Assembly: GCF_016464375.1 (NCBI RefSeq)
Contig: NZ_JADDIU010000007.1
Coordinates: 1-55,009 of the forward strand
From: Bacillus renqingensis
GTDB taxonomy: Bacteria > Bacillota > Bacilli > Bacillales > Cytobacillaceae
Direction: 5' to 3'
DNA length: 55,009 nucleotides
Shown here: one piece after another, positions 46,733 through 54,957 of the stretch
Layout of the letters: every line of letters begins with the position of its first letter
How positions within the stretch are numbered: the first letter of the stretch is position 1
The notes under the pieces: generated by a model
Told to the model about the DNA's origin: nothing
The model's input: the letters and a program-made list of their open reading frames with translations, nothing else
Databases searched by the model: none
Position numbers and translations under genes: made by a program

Positions 46733-47248
46733 ATGCCAAAAAAGAAAGGCAGTGGACCATTACTGTATATTAATCAAACATTTTCAAGAAAACCGTTCAA
46801 CCATAACATGCAAGAGGTATACACAAGTAAGCCGGAGATAGAAGAGCCGGAGATAGAAGAAATTGTTGCAGAAGAAATGATGGAAGAAATCCAGACAAAA
46901 ACGTTAAAAACGGATGCTTTTCGTGAGCCAATATCGATTGAAGTAGAAAAAGAGGACAATAGTCATGCTGCGGTCAGTTCGGAACAGAAAGAAAAACATC
47001 ATTCTTACTTGAAGCGGGTTAAACCGTTTAATGAAATGGAAGTAAGCGAGCGAATTGATTACTTACTAAATATTCCAAAAATTCTCCCGCCTGTCCCATG
47101 CGTTTTTTATACCACAAATCAAAATTATCAAGGTTATCTTACTGATTTTGAAGAGAACCAGGTAACGATCCAATTTCATAACAAAACAACAACAACAATT
47201 CCAATTGCTGAAATTAAAAACATCACCATGATCGGATTAAAAAAGTAA
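46733..47248 (+). CDS. cotO: Spore coat protein CotO
   Basis: 171 residues, with a repetitive acidic middle (KPEIEEPEIEEIVAEEM) and a conserved C-terminal part (RIDYLLNIPKILPPVPCVFYT). CotO is an outer-coat morphogenetic protein acting with CotH in B. subtilis. AGGTG precedes ATG 46733. A sigma-K promoter fits late mother-cell expression. It is shorter than the 227 residues of B. subtilis CotO, so the N-terminal part has diverged. Confidence 0.82.
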   Translation: MPKKKGSGPLLYINQTFSRKPFNHNMQEVYTSKPEIEEPEIEEIVAEEMMEEIQTKTLKTDAFREPISIEVEKEDNSHAAVSSEQKEKHHSYLKRVKPFNEMEVSERIDYLLNIPKILPPVPCVFYTTNQNYQGYLTDFEENQVTIQFHNKTTTTIPIAEIKNITMIGLKK

Positions 47249-47252
47249 TAGA

Positions 47253-47283
47253 AATGGCCAGCCGCTTTACCGACTGGCCATTT
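47253..47283. terminator. Bidirectional terminator cotO / cotZ
   Basis: AAATGGCCAG ... CTGGCCATTT stem between convergent genes. Confidence 0.88.
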
Positions 47284-47292
47284 GATTCATGA

Positions 47293-47808
47293 TTAATCGC
47301 AAATTCCTAAATCTACATCAGCAACACATTGGATGGCACAGAAGCAGCTTAAGTCCACTGTTACACAGTCGTTTGTAGGTTGGAAGGCATTAACATTGCA
47401 TACTTCTGAAAGGTGGATACAGCATTTATCGCCTTTACTGCTGCCATCGAGAAGATTTACTGGTGTAAAAGTGTTTCCTGATTGTGTTCCAGGCATTAGG
47501 ACACGAAGTGTGGCACAGCAGTTATCAAAAACTTCTTCTACACGGAAATAGATGGATACACATGCGTGAGGGCAGCCTTCTTCAAAAAAGAATGCATGGA
47601 ATGGTGTCCCATCTGCTGTCTTCAGAATAAACACCCGTGTATCTGCGTTTGTAGGTGATACTAAAGATCCAAGCGGCTCGTTAAAGCAGCTGGTACATGG
47701 CTCACATTCTTCAGCCTCAACGGCTTTTTGGAGATCATTAATTGCCCGAACTACTTGGCATACACAATTTTCATTACCGAAATCGTGCTTAGATTTTCCA
47801 CAACCCAT
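47293..47808 (-). CDS. cotZ: Cysteine-rich spore crust/exosporium protein CotZ/ExsY
   Basis: 171 residues with many cysteines (about 20), as in CotZ, CotY and ExsY. These proteins self-assemble into a cross-linked outer layer of the spore. AGGAGG precedes the ATG. An imperfect sigma-K pattern, AC-N17-AATATGTTA, can be seen upstream. In B. subtilis cotZ is followed by cotY, X, W and V; here there is only this one gene, so it may serve both roles. Confidence 0.93.
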   Translation of the reverse strand: MGCGKSKHDFGNENCVCQVVRAINDLQKAVEAEECEPCTSCFNEPLGSLVSPTNADTRVFILKTADGTPFHAFFFEEGCPHACVSIYFRVEEVFDNCCATLRVLMPGTQSGNTFTPVNLLDGSSKGDKCCIHLSEVCNVNAFQPTNDCVTVDLSCFCAIQCVADVDLGICD

Positions 47809-47992
47809 TTATTTTTCCTCCTTAATCTGTAATATCTCTTACATTACTAACATATTTCACAACAGGTATTTGGGTTACGGACAATTGCCTTATTTCCCAA
47901 AATTAGGCGGTTTTAATAGAGGTGTGAGTAGGGTTAGAGCTTTTCGCGTTATGGAAGCTCCTGCTCTTTTCCACGAAAGGAAGGACACGATT

Positions 47993-48352
47993 ATGGAGAA
48001 CATCACATTTTTACAAGTGCTAATCCTATCCTTTGCCAGCTTTAGGCTGACAAGATTAATGGTATTTGACAAAATTACCGAATTTATTAGAAATCCTTTT
48101 TTCGATGAGGTTGAAGAGGTAAATGAAGCGGGTGAAAAAGAGATTTATTATTCACCTAAGCAAACGGGGATTAAGCATTTTTTTGGAGAACTGCTCAGCT
48201 GTTATTGGTGTACGGGAATTTGGATGGCGGCTCTTCTTGTAGGGCTACATTTTCTTTTTCCGGTATTCTCTTCCCCGCTTCTTTTATTTCTGGCTGTAGC
48301 CGGCATTGCTTCAATTATAGAAACCATTATTCAATATATTATGGAAAAATAG
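47993..48352 (+). CDS. yjcA: Sporulation protein YjcA (DUF1360)
   Basis: 119 residues with two or three membrane helices (about 2-20 and 79-117); CYWCTGIW is a DUF1360 mark. It is an uncharacterised sporulation-related membrane protein. ATG 47993 with GGAAGG is chosen; the open frame extends far upstream but lacks start signals there. Same place and size as B. subtilis yjcA. Confidence 0.87.
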   Translation: MENITFLQVLILSFASFRLTRLMVFDKITEFIRNPFFDEVEEVNEAGEKEIYYSPKQTGIKHFFGELLSCYWCTGIWMAALLVGLHFLFPVFSSPLLLFLAVAGIASIIETIIQYIMEK

Positions 48353-48367
48353 GGATTTTTGCCTTAG

Positions 48368-48394
48368 ACGGACGATCTTTCATTGCATATCCTA
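48368..48394 (+). promoter_or_regulatory. Sigma-K type promoter of the 31-residue gene
   Basis: AC-N16-CATATCCTA fits the sigma-K pattern at each fixed base. It lies about 20 bp before the small gene at 48415. Confidence 0.75.
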
Positions 48395-48414
48395 ACTAGA
48401 GAGGGGAGAAGAAA

Positions 48415-48510
48415 ATGAAGAAGAAACAAACGGGAATAAAAACGATGCGGAAATCAGCAAAATTAAGCAAGAAACGTGGTTGCGGTTGCGGAAAAAAATC
48501 AAATAAATAG
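48415..48510 (+). CDS. 31-residue Lys/Cys-rich spore microprotein
   Basis: Starts MKKKQTGIKTMRKSAKLSKK and ends with a GCGCGKKSNK tail. GAGGGGAG lies 8 bases before the ATG, and a sigma-K promoter and a strong terminator enclose it, so it is a compact single-gene unit made late in the mother cell. I do not recognise the family. The CxC pair and ten or more lysines suggest a cross-linked coat component, which is an inference only. Confidence 0.7.
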   Translation: MKKKQTGIKTMRKSAKLSKKRGCGCGKKSNK

Positions 48511-48517
48511 AGTGACG

Positions 48518-48549
48518 AAACTGGCGGAAATTCTCCGGCAGTTTTTTTT
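48518..48549 (+). terminator. Terminator of the 31-residue gene
   Basis: AAACTGGCGGA-N5-TCCGGCAGTTT with a long T run. Confidence 0.92.
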
Positions 48550-48620
48550 GTCATAATTTTAATCAATATCGAAAAAACTATAGGAGTGATAGGCAGTTTA
48601 TCGAAAAGGGGAAGGATGAT

Positions 48621-49085
48621 ATGTACAGTATTCGTCGTTTGTGGATCGTTGCCAGTATGTTAGTACTCACCGCCTGCAGTCAGAACGATGAGGTAAAGAA
48701 TAGCCAGCTAGCCCTAATGAAAACCACCAATCCCGGACCTGTAGTGACGGATAATCAAGGTCACAGCTTGGTGGAAGACATTAAAAAGGATGTAGGTTCA
48801 CTCCCAGAGCTTTATGATGTGGCTGTTGTAAAAGGAAAAAAAAATATCCTCGTTGCTTACAAGGTCAGGCATTTACAGCGTTTTCGAATGAAAAAAATTG
48901 AAAAAAAAGTAACCAAGATGTTGGAAAAGGAATATCCCAAAGAGACATTTACTGTTTCTAGCGACTATAAAATCTTCCTCGAGGCAATCAGACTCGATGA
49001 AAAAATAAAGTCGGGGAAATTCTCTGAAAAGCAAGCCGGAAAACGCCTGCAGGAAATAATTAAAATGACCAGTGAAACGAAGTAA
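48621..49085 (+). CDS. YhcN/YlaJ-type spore lipoprotein
   Basis: 154 residues. A signal peptide with lipobox LTAC (Cys19) is followed by a YhcN/YlaJ-like domain (LPELYDVAVVKGKKNILVAYKV). These are spore membrane or germination proteins. AAGGATGAT lies before the ATG. It is 12 bp before spoVAC with no terminator, so it is the first gene of a SpoVA-type operon, as in spoVA2-type clusters. Confidence 0.82.
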   Translation: MYSIRRLWIVASMLVLTACSQNDEVKNSQLALMKTTNPGPVVTDNQGHSLVEDIKKDVGSLPELYDVAVVKGKKNILVAYKVRHLQRFRMKKIEKKVTKMLEKEYPKETFTVSSDYKIFLEAIRLDEKIKSGKFSEKQAGKRLQEIIKMTSETK

Positions 49086-49097
49086 GAAAGGAAGAAC

Positions 49098-49577
49098 ATG
49101 ATGGCAAGCAAGCAAAAGAAGATGACACCTCAACAACAAACATATCAACAGCTACAGCAGAAGCATGAATTGAAAAGACCCATTCTAAAAAATTGTATCA
49201 AGGCCTTTTTCATCGGTGGTCTGTTTTGCGTCGTTGGTCAGGCGGTAAGTTATTTTTACATATATTATTTTAACTTTACAGAGCAGAGCGTCGGCAATCC
49301 AACCGTAGCGACTATGGTGTTTTTCTCGATGTTATTAACAGGCTTTGGCGTCTATGACCGGATTGGACAATTTGCGGGAGCCGGCAGTGCAGTACCTGTA
49401 ACCGGCTTTGGGAATGCGGTTATATCTGCATGCATTGAGCACCGAACGGAAGGTTTTGTACTGGGTGTAGGCGGAAATATGTTTAAACTTGCAGGCTCGG
49501 TTATCTTATTTGGAGTATTTTCCGCCTTTATTGTCGCACTAGTCAAGACGTTACTGAAGATTTGGGGGGTATTGTAA
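49098..49577 (+). CDS. spoVAC: SpoVAC, dipicolinate channel protein
   Basis: 159 residues with about four membrane helices. SpoVAC forms a mechanosensitive channel for calcium dipicolinate entry and release in spores (GLFCVVGQAVSYFYIYYF and GAGSAVPVTGFGNAV are typical). AAAGGAAG is before the ATG; a second ATG follows. The stop is right before the TTG of spoVAD. Confidence 0.95.
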   Translation: MMASKQKKMTPQQQTYQQLQQKHELKRPILKNCIKAFFIGGLFCVVGQAVSYFYIYYFNFTEQSVGNPTVATMVFFSMLLTGFGVYDRIGQFAGAGSAVPVTGFGNAVISACIEHRTEGFVLGVGGNMFKLAGSVILFGVFSAFIVALVKTLLKIWGVL

Positions 49578-50603
49578 TTGTTAAAGGGACATCAATCATG
49601 GGTCTTTGACACCCGTCCGATGATTTCAGCAACTGGAGTAACAGGTGGCCCATTCGAAGCAAACGGGAAACTGGCGCAAGACTTTGACCTTTTATATGAA
49701 GACCTATGGATTGAACAGGATTCTTACGAAAAGGCACACCGGATATTGATAGAGGAAGCAGCAAAAATTGCCTTAAAAAAAGGCAGCATTGAAAAAGAAC
49801 AAGTTCAATTTTTGTTTGCGGGGGATTTAATCAATCAAATCACCCCAACAAGCTTTGCCGCTAGGACATTACAAATTCCTTATTTTGGTCTATTTGGCGC
49901 TTGTTCCACATCTATGGAAGGTTTAGCGCTAGCATCCTTTGTCGTGAATAATCAGGGGGCAAAGTACGTTTTAACAGGTGCTGCCAGCCATAATGCAGCA
50001 GCCGAAAAGCAATTCCGTTATCCAACCGAATATGGCGGACAAAAGCCGCCGACAGCCCAATGGACAGTAACCGGGGCCGGGGTTGCTCTAATGCAGCCCA
50101 ATGATCCTGCACAAAACATGCCTGTAACGACATCGGCTACTATTGGGAAGGTTATCGATATGGGATTAACTGATCCCTTTAATATGGGCGGGGCGATGGC
50201 ACCCGCGGCAGCAGATACCATCATGGCCCATTTTCGTGACCTGCAATTGGATCCTTCTTATTATGATCTTATTATAACCGGCGACCTTGGAAGAATTGGA
50301 CATGATACAGCTTTTGAATTAATTAATAAAAGCGGTTTGAAACTAGAGCGAAAACAATTTCAGGATTGCGGCTTAATTATTTATAAAGAGGATCAGCCAG
50401 TGAATGCTGGAGCAAGCGGGGCAGCCTGTTCCGCCGTAGTCCTTTATGGACACTTATTGAATGAAATGAAAAAAGGGACCTATAAACGAATATTAGTGGT
50501 GGCAACAGGTGCATTATTATCACCGCTCAGCGTTCAACAAAACGAGTCCATTCCCTGCATTGCCCACGCTGTTGCCATTGAAATGAATCATGAAAAGGGG
50601 TGA
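49578..50603 (+). CDS. spoVAD: SpoVAD, dipicolinate-binding protein
   Basis: 341 residues with a thiolase-like fold ([46 protein letters not shown]). SpoVAD binds dipicolinic acid on the spore inner membrane surface. It starts at TTG with GGGGGG 8 bases upstream and ends inside the start region of spoVAE. Confidence 0.95.
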   Translation: MLKGHQSWVFDTRPMISATGVTGGPFEANGKLAQDFDLLYEDLWIEQDSYEKAHRILIEEAAKIALKKGSIEKEQVQFLFAGDLINQITPTSFAARTLQIPYFGLFGACSTSMEGLALASFVVNNQGAKYVLTGAASHNAAAEKQFRYPTEYGGQKPPTAQWTVTGAGVALMQPNDPAQNMPVTTSATIGKVIDMGLTDPFNMGGAMAPAAADTIMAHFRDLQLDPSYYDLIITGDLGRIGHDTAFELINKSGLKLERKQFQDCGLIIYKEDQPVNAGASGAACSAVVLYGHLLNEMKKGTYKRILVVATGALLSPLSVQQNESIPCIAHAVAIEMNHEKG

Positions 50604-50608
50604 AACGC

Positions 50609-50965
50609 TTGTTTGCAATGTTTTTTTGGGCATTCGTCATCGGTGGTCTAATTTGTGTGATTGGTCAACTTCTATTTGATGTGGCAAAGTTAACACCCGG
50701 ACATACTTTAAGTCTGCTGGTTGTGGTTGGAGCAGTATTAGATGGTTTTGGGTTGTACGAGCCGCTGATGGATTTTGCCGGTGCTGGAGCAACCATCCCC
50801 ATTACCAGCTTTGGAAATTCGTTAGTCCATGGGGCCTTACAGGATGCCGATAAACATGGATTGATCGGCGTCTTAACGGGAATGTTCCAAGTGACCAGTT
50901 CCGGAATATCGGCAGCCATTATATTTGGGTTTCTTGGAGCACTGATTTTTAAGCCTAAAGGATAA
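50609..50965 (+). CDS. spoVAE: SpoVAE (EB-type), membrane protein
   Basis: 118 residues, about four membrane helices; sequence relative of SpoVAC ([38 protein letters not shown]). TTG 50609 has AGGGG 8 bases before it and is preferred to GTG 50600, which overlaps the spoVAD stop without a site. The gene ends the operon. spoVAA, AB and AF, present in the main B. subtilis operon, are absent here. Confidence 0.9.
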   Translation: MFAMFFWAFVIGGLICVIGQLLFDVAKLTPGHTLSLLVVVGAVLDGFGLYEPLMDFAGAGATIPITSFGNSLVHGALQDADKHGLIGVLTGMFQVTSSGISAAIIFGFLGALIFKPKG

Positions 50966-51011
50966 ATGCTCATTTTTTATTGTATTGTTTGGTAAGCTTG
51001 CCCGTGCCTAT

Positions 51012-51039
51012 ACACTTTACTTTTTAATTTCATATGTTA
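51012..51039 (+). promoter_or_regulatory. Possible sigma-K promoter of yjcZ
   Basis: AC-N17-CATATGTTA, one base over the ideal spacing, about 35 bp before the yjcZ ATG. Confidence 0.5.
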
Positions 51040-51073
51040 TTAATGAAATTACTAAAGTGAGGTGACTCTATCT

Positions 51074-51190
51074 ATGTGCTTTGGAGGATATGGCGGCTAT
51101 GGCTACGGCGGCGGCTACGGCTATGGCGGATTCGCGTTAATCGTCGTTTTGTTTATTCTATTAATTATTATTGGCGCAAGCTGGTATTAA
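51074..51190 (+). CDS. yjcZ: YjcZ family sporulation protein
   Basis: 38 residues. A Gly/Tyr-rich N-terminus ([18 protein letters not shown]) is followed by one hydrophobic helix ([14 protein letters not shown]) and ends GASWY. It matches the short YjcZ family of Bacillus spore proteins. GAGGTGA is upstream of the ATG. Strong terminator at 51201. Confidence 0.9.
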   Translation: MCFGGYGGYGYGGGYGYGGFALIVVLFILLIIIGASWY

Positions 51191-51200
51191 TTAATCATTA

Positions 51201-51236
51201 GAAAGGGTTGTCCGAGAAAGGGCAGCCCTTTCTTTC
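51201..51236 (+). terminator. yjcZ terminator
   Basis: GAAAGGG-TTGTCC/GGGCAGCCCTTTC stem-loop, imperfect at one side. Confidence 0.85.
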
Positions 51237-51246
51237 GCATTGATTC

Positions 51247-51273
51247 ACCATTTCTTACCTCCTTCATAAAATA
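51247..51273 (+). promoter_or_regulatory. Sigma-K promoter of spoVIF
   Basis: AC-N16-CATAAAATA is an exact sigma-K pattern. The -10 overlaps the left arm of the perfect inverted repeat CTCCTTCATAAA/TTTATGAAGGAG (51259-51291). Confidence 0.8.
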
Positions 51274-51305
51274 AAGTAGTTTATGAAGGAGTGTGAGATT
51301 CGATA

Positions 51306-51560
51306 ATGGATAATGGTTTTTTTAAAAATATTGAACAGAAAACCGGCGTAAATATGAAGGATGTCTTTGATTTAGCTAATTCCTTGCAGAACGCCAATTT
51401 CAGAGACGAAAAAACCGTCCGCAGCGTCATTAAAAGGGTTTCCAAACTGGCAAACAAACCTGTCAGCAGAGAATTGGAAGACCAAATTGTCAAAACGATT
51501 ATTAAAGATGGCAGTAAGCTTGACTTCAACACCATATCAAACATGATGAATAAAAAGTAA
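51306..51560 (+). CDS. spoVIF: Stage VI sporulation protein F
   Basis: 84 residues, soluble. DNGFFKNIEQKTGVNMKDVF is typical of SpoVIF (YjcC), which helps the assembly of the spore coat via GerE in B. subtilis. Sigma-K promoter directly upstream. The GAAGGAG is about 14 bases before the ATG, an unusually long spacing. A terminator shared with yjcF follows. Confidence 0.92.
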   Translation: MDNGFFKNIEQKTGVNMKDVFDLANSLQNANFRDEKTVRSVIKRVSKLANKPVSRELEDQIVKTIIKDGSKLDFNTISNMMNKK

Positions 51561-51563
51561 GCA

Positions 51564-51599
51564 AAAAGGCCGTTTTCCTTATTGGAAATTGGCCTTTTT
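51564..51599. terminator. Bidirectional terminator spoVIF / yjcF
   Basis: AAAAAGGCC ... GGCCTTTTT stem; T runs on both strands. Confidence 0.9.
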
Positions 51600-51600
51600 G

Positions 51601-52023
51601 CTAGACGTTTTTCATCATCGCTTTATGGGGAATACCGGCATCCATAAATACATCGGAGATAACCTGATAACCCATCTTAGTATAAAAGGGAATAGCGTGG
51701 GTTTGCGCATTCAGTTTTAGCTTATGAATTCCTTTGTCCAGTGCGTATGTTTCAATCGAATCCATGATTAATTTACCTGCGCCATGTTTTCGCATCTCTT
51801 TTAACACACAAATACGCTCTACCTTTCCGCAGTCACCCATAATGCGAAATCTTCCAGCGCCGACCGGTTTCCCCTTATGGTACATCACAAAATGAACAGC
51901 CTCATCCTCATATTGATCAATTTCTTCTTCTATTGGTACATGTTGTTCATCTACAAAAACAATTTTTCGAACAGAAAATGCCTCATCAAGTTCTTCCTGA
52001 GTTTCGACGACTTTGACTTTCAT
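51601..52023 (-). CDS. yjcF: GNAT acetyltransferase YjcF
   Basis: 140 residues with GNAT motifs: KVERICVLKEMRKHGAGKLIM is motif A, the acetyl-CoA pyrophosphate loop. The substrate is unknown. It is 8 bp downstream of yjcG in the same direction, so they share an operon, as in B. subtilis. Confidence 0.9.
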   Translation of the reverse strand: MKVKVVETQEELDEAFSVRKIVFVDEQHVPIEEEIDQYEDEAVHFVMYHKGKPVGAGRFRIMGDCGKVERICVLKEMRKHGAGKLIMDSIETYALDKGIHKLKLNAQTHAIPFYTKMGYQVISDVFMDAGIPHKAMMKNV

Positions 52024-52031
52024 TTTTAAAC

Positions 52032-52544
52032 CTATTCCTTTCCAAGGTGAAATGTTTCATAAACGGTCCAGGAACCATTTTCTAATTGATAGAGAAGGTG
52101 AAAGCGGTCAATCATTTCTTCATGATTGATTTTCATCATCCGCAGCGTCCCAAATACATCCGAATGTTCATCATTGGAAAGCTTCTGGCCTATCGTGATA
52201 TGAGGGACAAAGGCATATTCGGATGGTTGGTTACTAAATTCTTGATTAATTTCTGCATGTAACGCTTTCAGTTCTTCGACCGGCTCTACTTTTAAATAGA
52301 TAACATTATTAACTGGATAAAAAGAACTAACTTTTGAAGTTTTTAATGTGAAAGGATTCCTATTGTTGGCAATTTGCTGTAATTTTTCTACAAATTGCTT
52401 TGTATCTTCTTCTGCTGCTTCGAAAGCACTTAATAAAGTAATATGTGGAGAAATTAGGTCATAATGCGGATCATAACGCTTGCGATAGGAATTAGCTAAG
52501 TCTTGAAGATTTTTGGATGGAAAAATAACAACACCAAATTTCAT
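52032..52544 (-). CDS. yjcG: 2H phosphoesterase YjcG
   Basis: 170 residues of the 2'-5' RNA ligase/2H phosphoesterase superfamily. Two HxT motifs, HITLLSAF and HITIGQKL, provide the active histidines and threonines. The substrate is unknown. GGAGG upstream. It is the first gene of the yjcG-yjcF pair. Confidence 0.92.
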   Translation of the reverse strand: MKFGVVIFPSKNLQDLANSYRKRYDPHYDLISPHITLLSAFEAAEEDTKQFVEKLQQIANNRNPFTLKTSKVSSFYPVNNVIYLKVEPVEELKALHAEINQEFSNQPSEYAFVPHITIGQKLSNDEHSDVFGTLRMMKINHEEMIDRFHLLYQLENGSWTVYETFHLGKE

Positions 52545-52653
52545 ACTTATACCTCCAATAAAATTGAATTTTCTACATATACGAAAAGTGCGATTTAAAT
52601 AACTATCTTATTATTATAACAAATTTTCGAAATATGAGGAATAACTATCTCGA

Positions 52654-53382
52654 TTACTGGCAAAACATCATTTTCAGGGCTCGTCTTAAATCCGGCTGCC
52701 AGTATGTCCAAGTGTGGTTGCCAGCGAATTCTTCATAAAAATAGGAAAATGGTCTTGCGGAAAATTGCTTGGCAAGTTCCCGGTTTGGTGTGAGGAAATC
52801 ACTAATTTTACCATCCGTTGTTTTGACGTTGGTTTCCTGCGTTCCAATGACATGGTATATTTCTAAAAGCTCAGGCTCCGTAAAGCCGCTGATTAAATCG
52901 CTAACCTGTTTGTCCACATATGGAGACTGCATGATTACTTTTCCAAATGTATGAGGGTATTGAATAGCGGTCATTAAAGAGACCGTAGCGCCAAGGGAAT
53001 CCCCAATAAGTGCCCTTGCCCGACCCATCTGAATGGTGGGAAACTCCCGGTCCAGGTATGGAGCTAATTCATGGGCAAGAAAGCGAGTGTATTGCTTATT
53101 CTGGATACCTTCAGGATGATATTTCCGGCGGCGATCTTCCACATTTTTATAGGGTACCCCAACAATTATTAAATTTTCAATTTCTTTTTTAAAAAGAAAT
53201 TCATCCGCCAATCGCCCAATTCGCCCAAGTTGAAAATAATCGCGGCCATCCTGGGAGATGAGCAGGGAGTATTTATAGAGTGGTGAGAAATTGGCAGGTA
53301 AATAGACAAGCAGCTGCAAATCTTCGTGAAGCTCTTGGCTGTAAATAGTAAGCTCTTTAATTGTACCTCTTGGATAATCCAT
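52654..53382 (-). CDS. yjcH: Putative esterase YjcH
   Basis: 242 residues of the esterase D/enterobactin-esterase-like alpha/beta hydrolases. Nucleophile Ser129 is in GDSLG and a candidate catalytic His223 in GNHTWTYW. The substrate is unknown. ATG 53382 has AGGAGG; the open frame starts further upstream but lacks a binding site. It is syntenic with B. subtilis yjcH. Confidence 0.9.
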   Translation of the reverse strand: MDYPRGTIKELTIYSQELHEDLQLLVYLPANFSPLYKYSLLISQDGRDYFQLGRIGRLADEFLFKKEIENLIIVGVPYKNVEDRRRKYHPEGIQNKQYTRFLAHELAPYLDREFPTIQMGRARALIGDSLGATVSLMTAIQYPHTFGKVIMQSPYVDKQVSDLISGFTEPELLEIYHVIGTQETNVKTTDGKISDFLTPNRELAKQFSARPFSYFYEEFAGNHTWTYWQPDLRRALKMMFCQ

Positions 53383-53461
53383 CTGAAAATCCTCCTGTGA
53401 AAGTGTTACTGAATGAATTTTAACATAATAAAGGAGGAAATGCAGATGCATAAATTTCATA

Positions 53462-53489
53462 TTGACTTTTTTAGCTTTTTCACTATAAT
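53462..53489 (+). promoter_or_regulatory. tRNA-Val promoter
   Basis: TTGACT, 16-base spacer, perfect TATAAT, just upstream of the tRNA. Confidence 0.8.
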
Positions 53490-53510
53490 TAAATTTATAG
53501 TTTCACAAGA

Positions 53511-53583
53511 GATCTGTTAGCTCAGCTGGGAGAGCGCAACCTTGACAGGGTTGAGGTCGGGGGTTCGAGCCCCTCACAGGTCA
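53511..53583 (+). tRNA. tRNA-Val (anticodon GAC)
   Basis: A cloverleaf can be drawn: acceptor GATCTGT/ACAGGTC, D-arm with AGCTCAGCTGGGAGAGC, anticodon stem CAACC/GGTTG with loop TTGACAG (anticodon GAC), and T-arm GGGGGTTCGAGCCCCT. The discriminator is A and CCA is not encoded. A strong promoter and a terminator flank it as a single-tRNA unit. Confidence 0.95.
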
Positions 53584-53590
53584 TAAACTG

Positions 53591-53626
53591 AAGGTACATT
53601 CCGTTTTTTGGAATGTACCTTTTTCT
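53591..53626 (+). terminator. tRNA-Val terminator
   Basis: AAGGTACATTCC/GGAATGTACCTT stem and T run. Confidence 0.9.
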
Positions 53627-53646
53627 TTTTCATCGCAATCAAGCTC

Positions 53647-54774
53647 TTAGATTGTCCCCCATACACTTTTCGCAATATTAATGACATGTTTGATCTTATT
53701 CCACTGATCTTCTTCTGTTAATTGGTTTCCTTCTTCCGTACTGGCAAATCCGCATTGAGGACTTAATGCTAAGTTTTCTAACGGAATATATTGACTTGCT
53801 TCTTTAATTCTTTCTTTGATTCTTTCGGGATCCTCTAGTTCTGGAAATTTAGAGGTAATCAAGCCGATTACAACTGTTTGGTCATGACGTTTGAAGCTTT
53901 TTAATGGCTCAAAATCTCCTGAACGATTATCATCATATTCAAGAAAGAGTCCATCCACCTTTAATTGGGCAAATATTGCATCAGATATCGTATCATATCC
54001 ACCACTTGTAATATAGGTAGATCGAAAGTTCCCTCTACAAATATGCATGGTAATGATCATATCATCGGGCTTTTTTGAAATAGCATCATTTAAACAACTT
54101 ACTCTAGTATCAATGATGTCGTGTACGTTCATGCCTAGTTTTTCAACGACTGCCGCGATACGGTCTTCTGAAACAAAATCAATCCAGGAAGTATCGTCTA
54201 ATTGAAGATAACGACAGCCTGCATCATAGAAAGCTTGAATCGCTTTTTGGTAAGCTGCTACAGTATCATGATAGAATTGCTCTCTGTTACCATGATAATA
54301 TTCATCACCCTGAATGCGGGTGAATAACATATTTGGACTCGGTATTGAAAACTTAGCCTCTTGGCTTCCATCACCATATTTTTCTACTGCTTGTTTTAAA
54401 AATTTGAAGTGCTCGATCATATAGTGATCATGAAAGTCTACTTTACCAACAACTTTAATAGCCTTGTTTTTGGTTTTGGCACCTTTGAAGTGACTAATAT
54501 ATTCTGTCTCGAACTCTTCAACACCTTCTAAACCTGATAAAAAATCCAAGTGCCACCATGATCGTCTAAACTCACCATCCGTGATAGATTTAAGACCGAC
54601 CTTGATTTCTTTTTGAACAAGTTTCTCAATTTCTTTATCCTCTACAGCCTTTAAGGCTTGTTTATCAATGTCTCCCTTCGCAAATGCCGTTCTTGCTTCT
54701 TTAATAGCTTCCGTTCTAAGAAAACTGCCTACATGATCAGCTTTAAATGGAATTTTTACTAGTGTTTTCGTCAT
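53647..54774 (-). CDS. MetE C-terminal-like methionine synthase (YxjG/YxjH type)
   Basis: 375 residues, about half the length of full MetE and similar to B. subtilis YxjG/YxjH. The zinc-binding pattern is present: MHICRGNF (His and Cys), an acid in FLEYDD, and a distal Cys in LSPQCGFAST. It should transfer a methyl group to homocysteine; the donor is not proven. An S-box riboswitch before it ties it to SAM levels. It occupies the place where B. subtilis has metI-metC, also S-box genes. Confidence 0.9.
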   Translation of the reverse strand: MTKTLVKIPFKADHVGSFLRTEAIKEARTAFAKGDIDKQALKAVEDKEIEKLVQKEIKVGLKSITDGEFRRSWWHLDFLSGLEGVEEFETEYISHFKGAKTKNKAIKVVGKVDFHDHYMIEHFKFLKQAVEKYGDGSQEAKFSIPSPNMLFTRIQGDEYYHGNREQFYHDTVAAYQKAIQAFYDAGCRYLQLDDTSWIDFVSEDRIAAVVEKLGMNVHDIIDTRVSCLNDAISKKPDDMIITMHICRGNFRSTYITSGGYDTISDAIFAQLKVDGLFLEYDDNRSGDFEPLKSFKRHDQTVVIGLITSKFPELEDPERIKERIKEASQYIPLENLALSPQCGFASTEEGNQLTEEDQWNKIKHVINIAKSVWGTI

Positions 54775-54804
54775 AAATGGATTTCCTTCTTTCTTTTCAT
54801 AATA

Positions 54805-54836
54805 AAAACCCTCTTCTTAATGAAATAAGAAGAGGG
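54805..54836 (-). terminator. S-box regulated terminator
   Basis: CCCTCTTCTTA ... TAAGAAGAGGG followed by T residues on the minus strand. The left arm can instead pair with the aptamer's closing strand GATAAGAAGAG to form an antiterminator. Confidence 0.88.
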
Positions 54837-54853
54837 GAGTATCATCACTGGTC

Positions 54854-54957
54854 TCTTCTTATCTTCAAGCATTCGCTACTGGAATTGGCACAGTACTTAA
54901 TTAAGTCTGCTGCCGAGGCTTCAAAGGGCCAGTCCCTCCACCTCTCTGGATAAGAAT
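54854..54957 (-). promoter_or_regulatory. SAM-I (S-box) riboswitch
   Basis: On the minus strand: TTCTTATCCAGAGAGGTGGA, then GGGACTGGCCC, TGAAGCC, CGGCA and a 3' closing strand GATAAGAA. These are the conserved S-box core elements. High SAM should turn off the MetE-like gene. Confidence 0.96.

Noticed and set aside
47870..47992. 41-residue N-terminal extension of yjcA
   Set aside because: No ribosome binding site and no match to YjcA length; the region is part of the cotZ-yjcA promoter gap.
51280..51305. Hairpin hiding the spoVIF ribosome binding site
   Set aside because: The left arm overlaps the promoter -10 and would not be in the mRNA if the sigma-K start is right. It is reported as a DNA operator candidate instead.
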